Below, in pieces: positions 32,328 to 40,152 of a stretch of 64,000 nucleotides of DNA. The position numbers were made by a program, and so were the translations under genes. Origin of the DNA: Candidatus Lachnoclostridium stercoravium (GTDB lineage Bacteria > Bacillota > Clostridia > Lachnospirales > Lachnospiraceae); the NCBI GenBank assembly GCA_019118365.1, contig DWZA01000020.1, positions 34,560 to 98,559 on the forward strand, written 5' to 3'. The notes under the pieces are model-generated. The model was not told where the DNA came from, made no database searches, and saw nothing but the letters and a program-made list of their open reading frames with translations. Position 1 is the first letter of the stretch, and every line of letters starts with the position of its first letter.

Positions 32328-33686
32328 ATGGTAGATAAACTGATCAAAAATGGTATAGTGGTTACCCATACAGGAAGGTTCAGAGGAAACCTGGCGATAC
32401 GTGATGGAAAGATCTGCGCCGTTACCGGACCGGAAGAACCGGTGGAAGCAGCCGAAGTGATCGACGCCACAGGAAAGTACGTGATCCCAGGGCTGATTGA
32501 TTCCCATGTACACTTCCAGGATCCGGGATTTACGGACAGGGAGGACTTTGAGCACGGGACGGCAGCGGGAGCCGCAGGAGGCGTGACCACAGCGATCTCC
32601 CATCCGCTGAACGATCCGCCGATCGTGGATAAAGCGAGTTATGATTTCACCGTTAAAGCCTATGAAGGCCGGGGAGTGATCGACTACGGGATCCATGGAG
32701 GGGGAACGCCTACGAACATCGATCAGGTAGACGATCTGTGGAAGAATACAGGAGCTGCGTCCATCAAGATGTTTATGTGCTTTTCCGTGGCGGAGTTTCC
32801 CTATGTACAGGACGACACTTTGTACCAGATCCTGAAAAAGGTGGCGGAAAATGACGGACTGGCCATGATCCATGCGGAAAACAACGAGATGATCGCATGG
32901 AAGGAACGGCAGTTAAAGGCAGAGGGAAGGAACGACCCGATGGCTTACCATGAGTCCCACTGCGCGGAGGGGGAACTGGAATCCGTAAAGAGAGCCCTTT
33001 ACTTTATCGAGCTGACAGGAGCAAGAGCGGTGATCCTCCACAGCGGCATGTGCGAAGCACTGGAAGAGATCCATGCAGCACAGCAGCGGGGAGTAAAGGT
33101 ATATGCGGAGTGCTGCCCCCATTTCCTTACCTTTGTGGATAAAGACATGATGGAATACGGACCGTACCTGAAGTTCTCGCCGGTGATGCGGGATGAAGAA
33201 AACAGAAAGAAACTGTGGACCATGCTGGAGAAGGGGTACATCCAGACTATGGGATCCGACCACAGCCCCTATACAGACGAAGAAAAGAAGAGGGGGATGG
33301 AGGATATCTGGACAGCGCCCAACGGGATCCCAGGGATCCAGACGACCCTGCCGGTGCTGTTAGACGGAGTGAATAAAGGCCTCCTTTCCATGGAACGCCT
33401 GGTAGAAGTGACCAGCTGGAACCCGTCCAGGATCTATGGGCTGGATTATCGGAAAGGCTCGTTTACGATCGGAAAGGATGCAGATATCGTCATCGTGGAT
33501 ATGGATAAAGTGCATACGTATTCCAGAGAAGATATCAAGAGTAAGGCGAAATGGTCCCCCTACGTAGGGAAGACCTTTAAAGGCTGGCCGGCGATGACCC
33601 TGGTAAGGGGAAAAGTGGTTTACAAGGACGGAAAAGTGACAGCAGAGCGCGGCTGGGGCAAATATATAGAGAGAAAAAAGCAGTGA
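32328..33686 (+). CDS. Allantoinase/dihydropyrimidinase-family cyclic amidohydrolase
   Basis: This 452-residue enzyme opens cyclic amides such as allantoin, hydantoins or dihydropyrimidines. Metal motif DSHVHFQDPGFTDREDFEHG is complete. A bridging Lys that is normally carboxylated lies in SIKMFM, further ligands are His in MIHAENN and His in AECCPHFLTF, and Asp in GSDHSPY closes the site. AAAAGGAG precedes the ATG. It is the only clear catabolic hydrolase of this island and fits with the racemase-like proteins as in hydantoin pathways. The exact substrate is not readable. Confidence 0.88.
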   Translation: MVDKLIKNGIVVTHTGRFRGNLAIRDGKICAVTGPEEPVEAAEVIDATGKYVIPGLIDSHVHFQDPGFTDREDFEHGTAAGAAGGVTTAISHPLNDPPIVDKASYDFTVKAYEGRGVIDYGIHGGGTPTNIDQVDDLWKNTGAASIKMFMCFSVAEFPYVQDDTLYQILKKVAENDGLAMIHAENNEMIAWKERQLKAEGRNDPMAYHESHCAEGELESVKRALYFIELTGARAVILHSGMCEALEEIHAAQQRGVKVYAECCPHFLTFVDKDMMEYGPYLKFSPVMRDEENRKKLWTMLEKGYIQTMGSDHSPYTDEEKKRGMEDIWTAPNGIPGIQTTLPVLLDGVNKGLLSMERLVEVTSWNPSRIYGLDYRKGSFTIGKDADIVIVDMDKVHTYSREDIKSKAKWSPYVGKTFKGWPAMTLVRGKVVYKDGKVTAERGWGKYIERKKQ

Positions 33687-33699
33687 GGAGGAGCAGGCT

Positions 33700-34314
33700 A
33701 TGGCAGTGAGAGCAGGAAAGATCATCTGCAGCGGGCTGAACTATAGGGACACAGTCCTGGAGGACGGCGCAAAGTTTCCGGAAAAGCCGCTGCTGTTTCT
33801 GAAACCGGATACGGCGATCATCGGCGACGGGGAAGCGATCGTAAAGCCGGAAGAGGTGAAGATCCTTACGATCGAAGCAGAGCTTGCAGTGGTGATCGGT
33901 AAGAAGGGGAAAAATATCCCCAGAGAAAAAGCGTGGGATTACATCCGCGGCTGCCGGGCGGCCAATGACGTGACGGCAAAGGATGCCCAGAAAGAAGACA
34001 TCCAGTGGACAAGAGCCAAATCCTACGACACCTTTCTGCCGCTCAGTCCGGAAGTACCAGTAAACGGGCCTCTGGAGGATGTGGAGGTGTGCTCTTATAT
34101 TAATGGGAAGCTGGCGCAGAAAGGGAACATCAGGGACATGATCTTCGATATCCCATATCTGGTCAGCTACATATCCGGGATCATGACCTTGGAACCAGGA
34201 GATATCATCCTTACAGGGACGCCAGGAGGATATGGGAAAGAAGTGCGGCCAGGGGATGAAGTAAGAATAGAGATATCAGGAGTTGGGAGGATCACAAATG
34301 AAGTAACAATATAA
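33700..34314 (+). CDS. Fumarylacetoacetate hydrolase (FAH) family protein
   Basis: This 204-residue member of the FAH family contains enzymes that hydrate, decarboxylate or split keto acids. The metal-binding E-x-E appears as TIEAELAVVIG, with a conserved Asp in CRAANDVTAKD and Lys in RAKSYDTFLPL. The C-terminal LTGTPGGYG...PGD motif is typical. It is shorter than many relatives because it lacks the N-terminal extension. It starts 13 bases after the amidohydrolase stop, with GAGGAG before the ATG, so both act in one operon. Confidence 0.9.
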   Translation: MAVRAGKIICSGLNYRDTVLEDGAKFPEKPLLFLKPDTAIIGDGEAIVKPEEVKILTIEAELAVVIGKKGKNIPREKAWDYIRGCRAANDVTAKDAQKEDIQWTRAKSYDTFLPLSPEVPVNGPLEDVEVCSYINGKLAQKGNIRDMIFDIPYLVSYISGIMTLEPGDIILTGTPGGYGKEVRPGDEVRIEISGVGRITNEVTI

Positions 34315-34337
34315 ATCTTTCTGAAAGGAGAAGGAAC

Positions 34338-35369
34338 ATGAAAAGAAAACGGATGGCAGCAGCAGGAATGATCGGCATGTTTTTAGCAGGCAGCGCGTTC
34401 CCGGTTTTGGGATGTACTCTTATGGGGGCTAATGGAGGCACCACAGATAATGGATCCGTCTATCTGGCTTCAACCAGTGACAATCCCTATCTTCCGGGAC
34501 CGAGAAAGCCGGTATATGTGACTTTGCCAGAAGACGGAGGATATAAATTTGTACATACTCCGTGCCTGCTTTTGGACGAGAATGGCTTTTATGAAAACGT
34601 GGGCTCAGACAGGGGAATGAACGAAACCGGTTTTAGCTGGACAAGATCATGGGTGGTTCCAGACGAAGAGGAAAGCCCTGAAAAAATGTCCGCCACAGCA
34701 TGGTTTCAAAAATTGGGTTCTACAGTTTCTACAGTAGATGAAGCCATAGAGTTTGTGAAAAACAATCCGAAAGGCACAGGCTGTCAGGGAAATTATATTT
34801 TTGCAGATGCCGGGGGAAATCTGGCAGTTGTAGAAGTCGGTTTCCAGACAGTGACAGTGGCCGGAAAATGGAGCAAAGACGATCAGGGGCTGACTGCCAG
34901 GGCGAACCGCTGGGAATCAGAAACAATGAAACCATTGGATATCAGCAGCACAGAAAATCCGATATATTACAATACTTCTGACTATAGATATAACCGCGCG
35001 ATGGAACTTTTGCAGGAAAATGCGGGGAAGATCAATGAGGAGGTTCTGAAAAGAATTTTATCAGACAGGAATCCTCAGGCAGATCCATCGATGCCTCACT
35101 TAAATGAGATCAACAATCACGGCACAACGGACGGAACAGTGAGCGCGGAAATATACGATATAGCGGATCGGACATTCTGGTACACTTATGGTTGGCTGGA
35201 TGACGACAGAAGCGGCGATCCTTCCCTTTACGGTGAAAATAAAAATTCATGGGGAGGCAAATGGATTCCGTTTAAACTTTCCGAATTGACAGAAGAAGGA
35301 TACTACACGACGTGGGACGGAAAGCTGACGGAAAAAGGAGAACGCTATCTGGAAGCTTTGCAGAAATAA
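34338..35369 (+). CDS. Exported Ntn hydrolase (C45/C69-like amidase or acyltransferase)
   Basis: This 343-residue protein has a signal peptide followed at residue 26 by CTLMGANGGTTDNGSVYLASTSDNP, the pattern of N-terminal nucleophile hydrolases in which a mature N-terminal Cys attacks an amide. Relatives include conjugated bile-salt hydrolases, penicillin acylases and dipeptidases. The residues before Cys26 (VLGC) also read as a lipobox, so lipidation is an alternative. A conserved NxxxN-type segment near INNHGTTDG supports the fold. It is in the allantoinase operon 23 bases after the FAH gene, and may release the substrate outside the cell. Confidence 0.75.
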   Translation: MKRKRMAAAGMIGMFLAGSAFPVLGCTLMGANGGTTDNGSVYLASTSDNPYLPGPRKPVYVTLPEDGGYKFVHTPCLLLDENGFYENVGSDRGMNETGFSWTRSWVVPDEEESPEKMSATAWFQKLGSTVSTVDEAIEFVKNNPKGTGCQGNYIFADAGGNLAVVEVGFQTVTVAGKWSKDDQGLTARANRWESETMKPLDISSTENPIYYNTSDYRYNRAMELLQENAGKINEEVLKRILSDRNPQADPSMPHLNEINNHGTTDGTVSAEIYDIADRTFWYTYGWLDDDRSGDPSLYGENKNSWGGKWIPFKLSELTEEGYYTTWDGKLTEKGERYLEALQK

Positions 35370-35435
35370 ACCCCCAATATATTAATCAGGTAACAAAAAA
35401 ATAAAAATAAATAAAAAAGCAAAGGAGAAAGAAGT

Positions 35436-36173
35436 ATGAAGATTTTAGTAGCAAACCCAAACAGCAGTGAGATCTGCACAGACGTTATCATCAAATCCGC
35501 AAAAAGAAAAGTAACGGATCCGAACACAGAACTGGTTTTCCTTACAAACCCAAAGGGAACCAAGAATATTGACTGCGGCTTTGCAGATTATCAGTCTGTA
35601 TGGAGCTTTATCCGCGCGATCTTAAAGAAAGTTGACGAGATCCATCCGGACGCAGTAGTTCTGGCAGGATTCGGAAATGTAGGCGTTTTCGCTTTAAAGG
35701 AAGCTCTGAGCATTCCGGTACTCAGCATTTCTGAGACAACTCAGACGCTGGCATGTCTGATGGGACATAAATACACAGTTCTTACAATGATCCAGCAGTT
35801 CATTCCTTATCAGGAAGACCTGGTTCGTCTGTATCGTCTCCAGGACAAGTGCGCTTCCGTACGCGGCATCAACATGAACGTTGAGAAGGCCTGCACAGAG
35901 AGGGAAGAAACCCTTCGTCAGCTGAAAGACGAGATCTTAAAGATCGTAGACGAAGACGGAGCAGAGGTAGTTGTTCTTGGATGCGCAGGACTTTGCGGAT
36001 ACGACGAGGAACTGCAGGCACTTGTAGGGCTTCCGGTTCTTGATCCGGTAACCGTAACGGTTAAAGTGGCTGAAATGTATGTAGAGACAGGGCTGTGCCA
36101 CAGCAAGAAGAGAAAATTCGCGAATCCGCCGCAGCCATTGGAGGACTATTTCTGGGACGGAAACGATAAATAA
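35436..36173 (+). CDS. Asp/Glu racemase-like protein with only the second Cys
   Basis: This 245-residue paralogue of the protein at 29890 starts MKILVANPNSSE. The first catalytic position is Gly78 (LAGFGNVG), while the second Cys is present as Cys183 (VVLGCAGL). This Gly/Cys pattern is the one found in arylmalonate decarboxylase, which uses a single Cys, though the rest of its active-site motif is not obvious here. AAGGAG precedes the ATG. The next gene is a KdgT-type permease, mirroring the first pair. Confidence 0.82.
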   Translation: MKILVANPNSSEICTDVIIKSAKRKVTDPNTELVFLTNPKGTKNIDCGFADYQSVWSFIRAILKKVDEIHPDAVVLAGFGNVGVFALKEALSIPVLSISETTQTLACLMGHKYTVLTMIQQFIPYQEDLVRLYRLQDKCASVRGINMNVEKACTEREETLRQLKDEILKIVDEDGAEVVVLGCAGLCGYDEELQALVGLPVLDPVTVTVKVAEMYVETGLCHSKKRKFANPPQPLEDYFWDGNDK

Positions 36174-36204
36174 TCAATTAAGCGACAGATAGGGGGCTAT
36201 AAGC

Positions 36205-37200
36205 GTGAAGTCAGTAAAAATCATAAAAACAGTACAGAAGTTTCCGGGCGGAATGATGGTTATCCCGCTGCTCCTGGGATGTGTAGTCAATACTCTTTTC
36301 CCTGGTTTTTTGCGGATCGGAGGCTTTACATCAGCACTTCTTTCCAATTCTGCAGCCTCTACCTTTGTGGCGCTCTTTATTTTCTGCTGCGGGGCTTCCA
36401 TCAATGTGCGGCAGATCGGAAAACCGTTTTATAAAGGCGGCGTCCTGATCGTCACAAAAGTTGGCGCAGGTATCCTTATCGGAACTCTTGTTGGAAAGAT
36501 CTTTGGACCGGCAGGTTTCCTTACCATTACTCCATTGGCATGTATTGCGGCGCTTACAAACTCAAACAGCGTTATGTACTCCATTTTAGCGCAGCAGTAC
36601 GGCGAACCTACAGACGTGGGCGCAGTATCGGTTCTGGCATTAAAAGACGGTCCGTTCTTTACTATGATCGCCCTGGGACTTACCGGCATGGCCAATATCC
36701 CGTTTATGTCTGTTGTAGCGGTCCTGATTCCTCTGGGATTAGGTATGCTTCTTGGAAACCTGGACGAGGATGTGCGTTCGATGTGTGAAAAAGGACAGCC
36801 GATCATCGTTCCGTTTAACGGTTTCTGCCTGGGCGCAGGAATGAACCTGATGGATGTTGTAAAAGCTGGTATTCCCGGAATCATCCTTGGACTGATATCA
36901 CTGATCGTTACTGGCTTTATCTGCTACTGGGTTTATAACCTTTTCTTTGGCAGAAAGAAAAAGACTGCAGTTGGCTTCGGATGTGGAAATACGGCAGGAA
37001 ATGCAGTCGCTACTCCGGCAGCAGTCGCAGAAGCCGACCCGACTATGGCTGCAATCGCTCCAGTGGCTACCGCTCAGGTTGCGGCAGCATGCGTTATCAC
37101 CGCGTTACTTTGTCCTCTTGTAACCGCATGGCTGGCGAAGAGATTGGAAGCGAAAGAGGCTGCTAAAAACGGCGGGGGAAAAGCCCCGGCTTCGGCATAA
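36205..37200 (+). CDS. KdgT-family permease, copy 2
   Basis: This 331-residue paralogue of the permease at 28836 shares the start (QKFPGGMMVIPLLLGCVVNTLFP) and the GNTAGNAVATPAAVAEADPTM segment. It starts with GTG 36205, 31 bases after the racemase-like stop, with a GGGGG-rich weak site upstream. It forms the second transporter / racemase-like pair in the opposite order. The paired duplication suggests two related substrates or separate control by GntR and LacI. Confidence 0.88.
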   Translation: MKSVKIIKTVQKFPGGMMVIPLLLGCVVNTLFPGFLRIGGFTSALLSNSAASTFVALFIFCCGASINVRQIGKPFYKGGVLIVTKVGAGILIGTLVGKIFGPAGFLTITPLACIAALTNSNSVMYSILAQQYGEPTDVGAVSVLALKDGPFFTMIALGLTGMANIPFMSVVAVLIPLGLGMLLGNLDEDVRSMCEKGQPIIVPFNGFCLGAGMNLMDVVKAGIPGIILGLISLIVTGFICYWVYNLFFGRKKKTAVGFGCGNTAGNAVATPAAVAEADPTMAAIAPVATAQVAAACVITALLCPLVTAWLAKRLEAKEAAKNGGGKAPASA

Positions 37201-37209
37201 GAAAAGCAA

Positions 37210-37245
37210 TCCTTTCACATAGGCTGTAATATTTTCAAACTTAAA
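37210..37245. repeat. Conserved 36-base block before a terminator, copy 1
   Basis: TCCTTTCACATAGGCTGTAA followed by TATTTTCAAACTTAAA recurs with few changes at 45753-45788. Both copies lie between the stop codon of a transport gene and a terminator hairpin. Confidence 0.6.
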
Positions 37246-37278
37246 AAGGGGGCTGTTGCAAAAGCAACAGCCCCCTTT
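37246..37278. terminator. Strong bidirectional terminator
   Basis: AAAGGGGGCTGTTGC pairs perfectly with GCAACAGCCCCCTTT around AAAA. It lies between the convergent permease and hsp20 genes. A second GC-rich hairpin (GCCGCCCGAAGC / GCTTCGGGCGGC) follows at 37283-37321. Confidence 0.85.
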
Positions 37279-37340
37279 GCAACGCCGCCCGAAGCGCAGA
37301 CTGGCTGGGCTTCGGGCGGCGCAAATGGATAAAATGACGA

Positions 37341-37790
37341 TTATCCTTCTATTGCAATTTTATTTTTATTTTCGGCAGCTTCCGTTTCAGCTTTTTTCGG
37401 AATAGAAAGCTTCAGAATGCCATTTTCATATTTTGCTTTTACTTCGTCCTGGGTAACGGCGTCGCCGACAAAAAAGCTGCGGCTCATAGCGCCGGCATAT
37501 CGTTCCTGTCGGATATAGTTTCCCTCTTTATCTTTTTTATCTCTGTCCAAACCTTTGGCGGCGGATATGGTCAGATACCCGTTCTCTAATGTAACAGAAA
37601 TCTCATCTTTCTTAAAGCCGGGAAGGTCAACGTCCAATTCATAGGAAGAATCGGTTTCCAGAACATCCGTCTTCATCATATTTTTCGCATGCTTTCCATA
37701 AAGCGGATTTTTTCCTTTTCCAAACATATCAAAAGGAAAATCCATCCAGCTATCAAATAAGTCTTCTCCCCATACACGTGGCATCATCAT
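37341..37790 (-). CDS. Small heat-shock protein Hsp20
   Basis: This 149-residue alpha-crystallin-type chaperone binds unfolding proteins without ATP. The alpha-crystallin domain runs from about residue 38 to 140, with LDVDLPGFKKDEISVTLENGYLTI near its start and the hallmark ENGILKLSIPK near its end. Length is normal. GAAAGGAG precedes the ATG. I see no CIRCE element, so control by HrcA is not supported. Confidence 0.95.
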   Translation of the reverse strand: MMMPRVWGEDLFDSWMDFPFDMFGKGKNPLYGKHAKNMMKTDVLETDSSYELDVDLPGFKKDEISVTLENGYLTISAAKGLDRDKKDKEGNYIRQERYAGAMSRSFFVGDAVTQDEVKAKYENGILKLSIPKKAETEAAENKNKIAIEG

Positions 37791-37835
37791 AAGTCATATC
37801 TCCTTTCAAAAAACAGATATAAAGCAGCGATAAAA

Positions 37836-37855
37836 AGTAAAAAGACAGCTGTCAA
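37836..37855 (-). promoter_or_regulatory. Possible hsp20 promoter with overlapping palindrome
   Basis: On the minus strand TTGACA (37855-37850) is a good -35 box, but the -10 seventeen bases on (TATCGC-like) is poor. The palindrome GACAGCTGTC (37844-37853) overlaps the -35 and could bind a regulator. Confidence 0.35.
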
Positions 37856-37890
37856 GGAATATGAGAGAAAAGATATAGGGAAATGTAATA

Positions 37891-38033
37891 GTTCAGCCGT
37901 GTATCTTCTTGTCAGCACATTCTGTGCTGACAAGAAGCTGGGGATGTCATCCCTATGTCAGGATATATGTCAAATCGCTTTTACAAGCAAGCTTGTAACG
38001 CTCTTTATCATATATCCTGGCGCACGGCTGAAC
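37891..38033. repeat. Repeat family A, full 143-bp copy (inverted)
   Basis: This is the reverse complement of the copy at 17868-18010 with about a dozen changes and identical length. The stems stay paired: CTTCTTGTCAGCACA / TGTGCTGACAAGAAG here is perfect where the other copy has one mismatch. The remainder of 37791-38221 holds the hsp20 upstream region and, at 38034-38221, nothing I can name. Confidence 0.9.
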
Positions 38034-38221
38034 GGTTACAGAAAATTATGTCAGACTTAAAAAGTAATTTATATCTTTCTCTCATTTCCAAGGTAAAGAT
38101 AGCACTGGTATTCTTAAGTGTCAATATAGTTTCAGTAAAAACATGATTATGCAGAAAAAGATCCTTTAATATCCGGAAATATCTGTTAATTCTTGCTAAA
38201 ACAATCGTGACACATATACAA

Positions 38222-39133
38222 TTATCGCGCCATGACCCGGTACTGGCTGGGAGAAGCGCCATAATTTTTCCGGAACATCCTGCCAAAGTAGCTGACGTTA
38301 TTGAACCCGCACTGCCTACAGATGGAAGCAAGATTTTGCGTGGTACTGGTAAGAAGATATGCGGCGACAGAAAGACGGTACCGGTTGAGGTATTCGATCG
38401 GCGTCTGAGAAACGGAGGATCGGAAGCAGCGGAAACATTCCCGTTTATTTGTATTGGCAGACCGGGCGATCATTTCTACTGTAATAGGTTCCGGATAATG
38501 TTTGTGAATAAAATCCAGCATTTGTTCTATACGGTATTCACTGACCGGGGATAGCTGTTGGAGCGGCGGCGCGCTTTGGAGAAGGAAAAGATCATGGAAC
38601 AGCGCGCGCCAGATCCGGCAGATCAATTCCAAACCGTGGAGCTCATAGTCTGCACTCATCGGGTTAAGAGCGTAAAATTTATAGAAGAGCTTCAGGATCC
38701 CCTGGTATCGTGTCCTGGCCTGATCAAAGAAAAGACCAAAAGCCGGAGAATGCAGAACAGGTAAAACCGTTTTCCGGTAGATCTTTCCAAATACGGGGGA
38801 AGAAGAGAAAAAATCCGGCGCAATGGAAAAAATAAAGATTTCGGCCCCGGTCCCTAATTGGCTGTAACTGTGGAGCGTCCGGGAGTTGACAAAAAATCCA
38901 TCCCCGGCTTTCAAGATCCTGTGTATTTTTGAAGTCTTATTGCGGTACAGCAGATATTCCAGTTCTCCTCTTAACACCAGTCCAAATTGAAATTCCGGAT
39001 GCCAGTGGCACTCCACTTCCCCATTGGAAAAATCGTTCAGCGCATTGCAGATACGTGGAACAGGAAGCCCGCCTTCCGGATAACCAAACCGCTGCTGTCT
39101 TGTATCGTCAATTTCAATTTTTCTGTAGCACAT
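38222..39133 (-). CDS. AraC-family transcriptional regulator
   Basis: This regulator of about 303 residues has an N-terminal cupin-like sensor (HWHPEFQFGLVLRGELEYLL) and a C-terminal double helix-turn-helix of the AraC/XylS family, with ITVEMIARSANTNKRECFRCFR as first helix pair and ASICRQCGFNNVSYFGRMFRKNYGASPSQYR as the conserved second. The start is ATG 39133; the TTG six bases upstream is less likely. GGGAGG is suitably spaced. No clear target is adjacent. Confidence 0.9.
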   Translation of the reverse strand: MCYRKIEIDDTRQQRFGYPEGGLPVPRICNALNDFSNGEVECHWHPEFQFGLVLRGELEYLLYRNKTSKIHRILKAGDGFFVNSRTLHSYSQLGTGAEIFIFSIAPDFFSSSPVFGKIYRKTVLPVLHSPAFGLFFDQARTRYQGILKLFYKFYALNPMSADYELHGLELICRIWRALFHDLFLLQSAPPLQQLSPVSEYRIEQMLDFIHKHYPEPITVEMIARSANTNKRECFRCFRSSVSQTPIEYLNRYRLSVAAYLLTSTTQNLASICRQCGFNNVSYFGRMFRKNYGASPSQYRVMAR

Positions 39134-39162
39134 AAGCAAGCCTCCCGTGATTGATGTGATTT

Positions 39163-39750
39163 TCAGTCTTCTTCCAACTGCGGCAGGATCGTCCGCATGG
39201 ACGTTTCGAATTCTTCATCAGAGGAATTATAGAACAGGATCAGGTCATGTCCTGCATCCAGCCGTCTCAAAGGCTCCGGAATAGAAAAATCCACAGTTTT
39301 AATGTATTCATCCCAATTCTCCAGCTTCCATGTGTCCCGATCGGAATTTCGCTCGATCATTCTTTGATGGCAGACGTTCGGATCGGTCACTACCCAGATG
39401 ATGACCAGTTTTGCTCCTTTTGTCCGCAATTTTGCCCGAAAACGTTCCAAAGTTTCCTCATTATGAACTTCTTTGGTAAACGGAGCATTGATCAGAACGA
39501 TATTGTCATATTCCAACGCTTCCATTCCCACATCTACGATCGCCTCATACTCATAGTCGCGGATATTTGCTTCAAAAAAGTCAGAACTGCGGTTGATCTC
39601 TTCCCCGGCGGCGATAAATACCCGGTTGGATAATGGGATCAGGGTATCTTTGTCAAGATAGACAACGTGCTTTAAGTTCCTGGCAAGCTGTTTGGAAATG
39701 TAGGTTTTCCCGCACGCAGGAGGAGAGGTAACGAGGATCATTTTTTTCAT
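39163..39750 (-). CDS. P-loop kinase-like AAA protein
   Basis: This protein of about 195 residues begins MKKMILVTSPPACGKTYI with a Walker A motif, followed by a YLDKDTL segment like that of small-molecule or nucleoside kinases and zeta-toxin relatives (AAA_33 type). WVVTDPNVCHQRMIERNSDRD resembles their lid region. I set the start at ATG 39750, because the upstream in-frame residues are unlike the family and no good ribosome site is seen. The substrate is unknown. Confidence 0.7.
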   Translation of the reverse strand: MKKMILVTSPPACGKTYISKQLARNLKHVVYLDKDTLIPLSNRVFIAAGEEINRSSDFFEANIRDYEYEAIVDVGMEALEYDNIVLINAPFTKEVHNEETLERFRAKLRTKGAKLVIIWVVTDPNVCHQRMIERNSDRDTWKLENWDEYIKTVDFSIPEPLRRLDAGHDLILFYNSSDEEFETSMRTILPQLEED

Positions 39751-39821
39751 GATTATTTTTCGGCAGATAAGCCGTCTCCTTTCGTAAATGATGATATTCT
39801 CTATATAGAGCGATTCGCAAT

Positions 39822-39855
39822 AAAAAAAGACGACAGAAAAAATACTGTCGTCTTT
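39822..39855 (-). terminator. Terminator-like hairpin 5' of the kinase-like gene
   Basis: AAAGACGACAG (39826-39836) pairs with CTGTCGTCTTT (39845-39855). Read on the minus strand the hairpin ends in a T7 run, so it would stop minus-strand transcripts before the kinase-like gene. It may be an attenuator, or protect the gene from antisense reading. Confidence 0.5.
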
Positions 39856-39917
39856 GACAACTCCTATAGTAGCACCGTAAAAGACAATTTTCAAGAGACA
39901 ATCCTGAAAATTGTGTC

Positions 39918-39946
39918 TTGACAGGAAAAAAAGATTGTGCTAGAAT
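39918..39946 (+). promoter_or_regulatory. Promoter of the second dipeptide-type importer operon
   Basis: TTGACA at 39918-39923, 17 bases, TAGAAT at 39941-39946. An inverted repeat (about 39880-39917, AAGACAATTTTCA / TGAAAATTGTGTCTT) abuts the -35 box and may be an operator. The message would have a leader of about 200 bases. Confidence 0.8.
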
Positions 39947-39964
39947 CCAGCACATAATTAATCC

Positions 39965-40110
39965 TGAATAGAGAAGCGATGACGCTGGTACACAGATAGG
40001 CTGTGCCGGCGTTTTTTCATTACATGGTAAAAATAACGGATGCTGCTGAAAGTGAATAAAAGAGCGATGGCGCTGATACAGACAAACATGTATCGGCGCC
40101 TTTTCTTTTT
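39965..40110 (+). promoter_or_regulatory. Tandem attenuator-like leader with two related terminator hairpins
   Basis: Unit 1 (39965-40018) and unit 2 (40053-40110) start with the same block (TGAATAnAnnAGCGATGnCGCTGnTACA, 28 bases with few changes), fold into ACGCTGGTACACAG / CTGTGCCGGCGT and GGCGCTGATACA / TGTATCGGCGCC, and end in T runs. Both lie between the promoter and the first ATPase gene, so they must be read through for expression. They could be tandem riboswitches or protein-dependent attenuators. No ligand is recognised. Confidence 0.6.
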
Positions 40111-40152
40111 ATCATAAAAAGGATACAGACAGAGGAAACAAGGAGGCGGATT

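Noticed and set aside
32152..32334. Small coding sequence in the LacI-operator region
   Set aside because: It has no ribosome site, contains the operators and part of the promoter, and shows no family likeness.
37791..37890. CIRCE element for hsp20
   Set aside because: The TTAGCACTC-N9-GAGTGCTAA pattern is not present.
39965..40110. Guanidine-II (mini-ykkC) riboswitch
   Set aside because: Two tandem hairpins are present, but the loops lack the ACGR motif and both stems end in T tracts.
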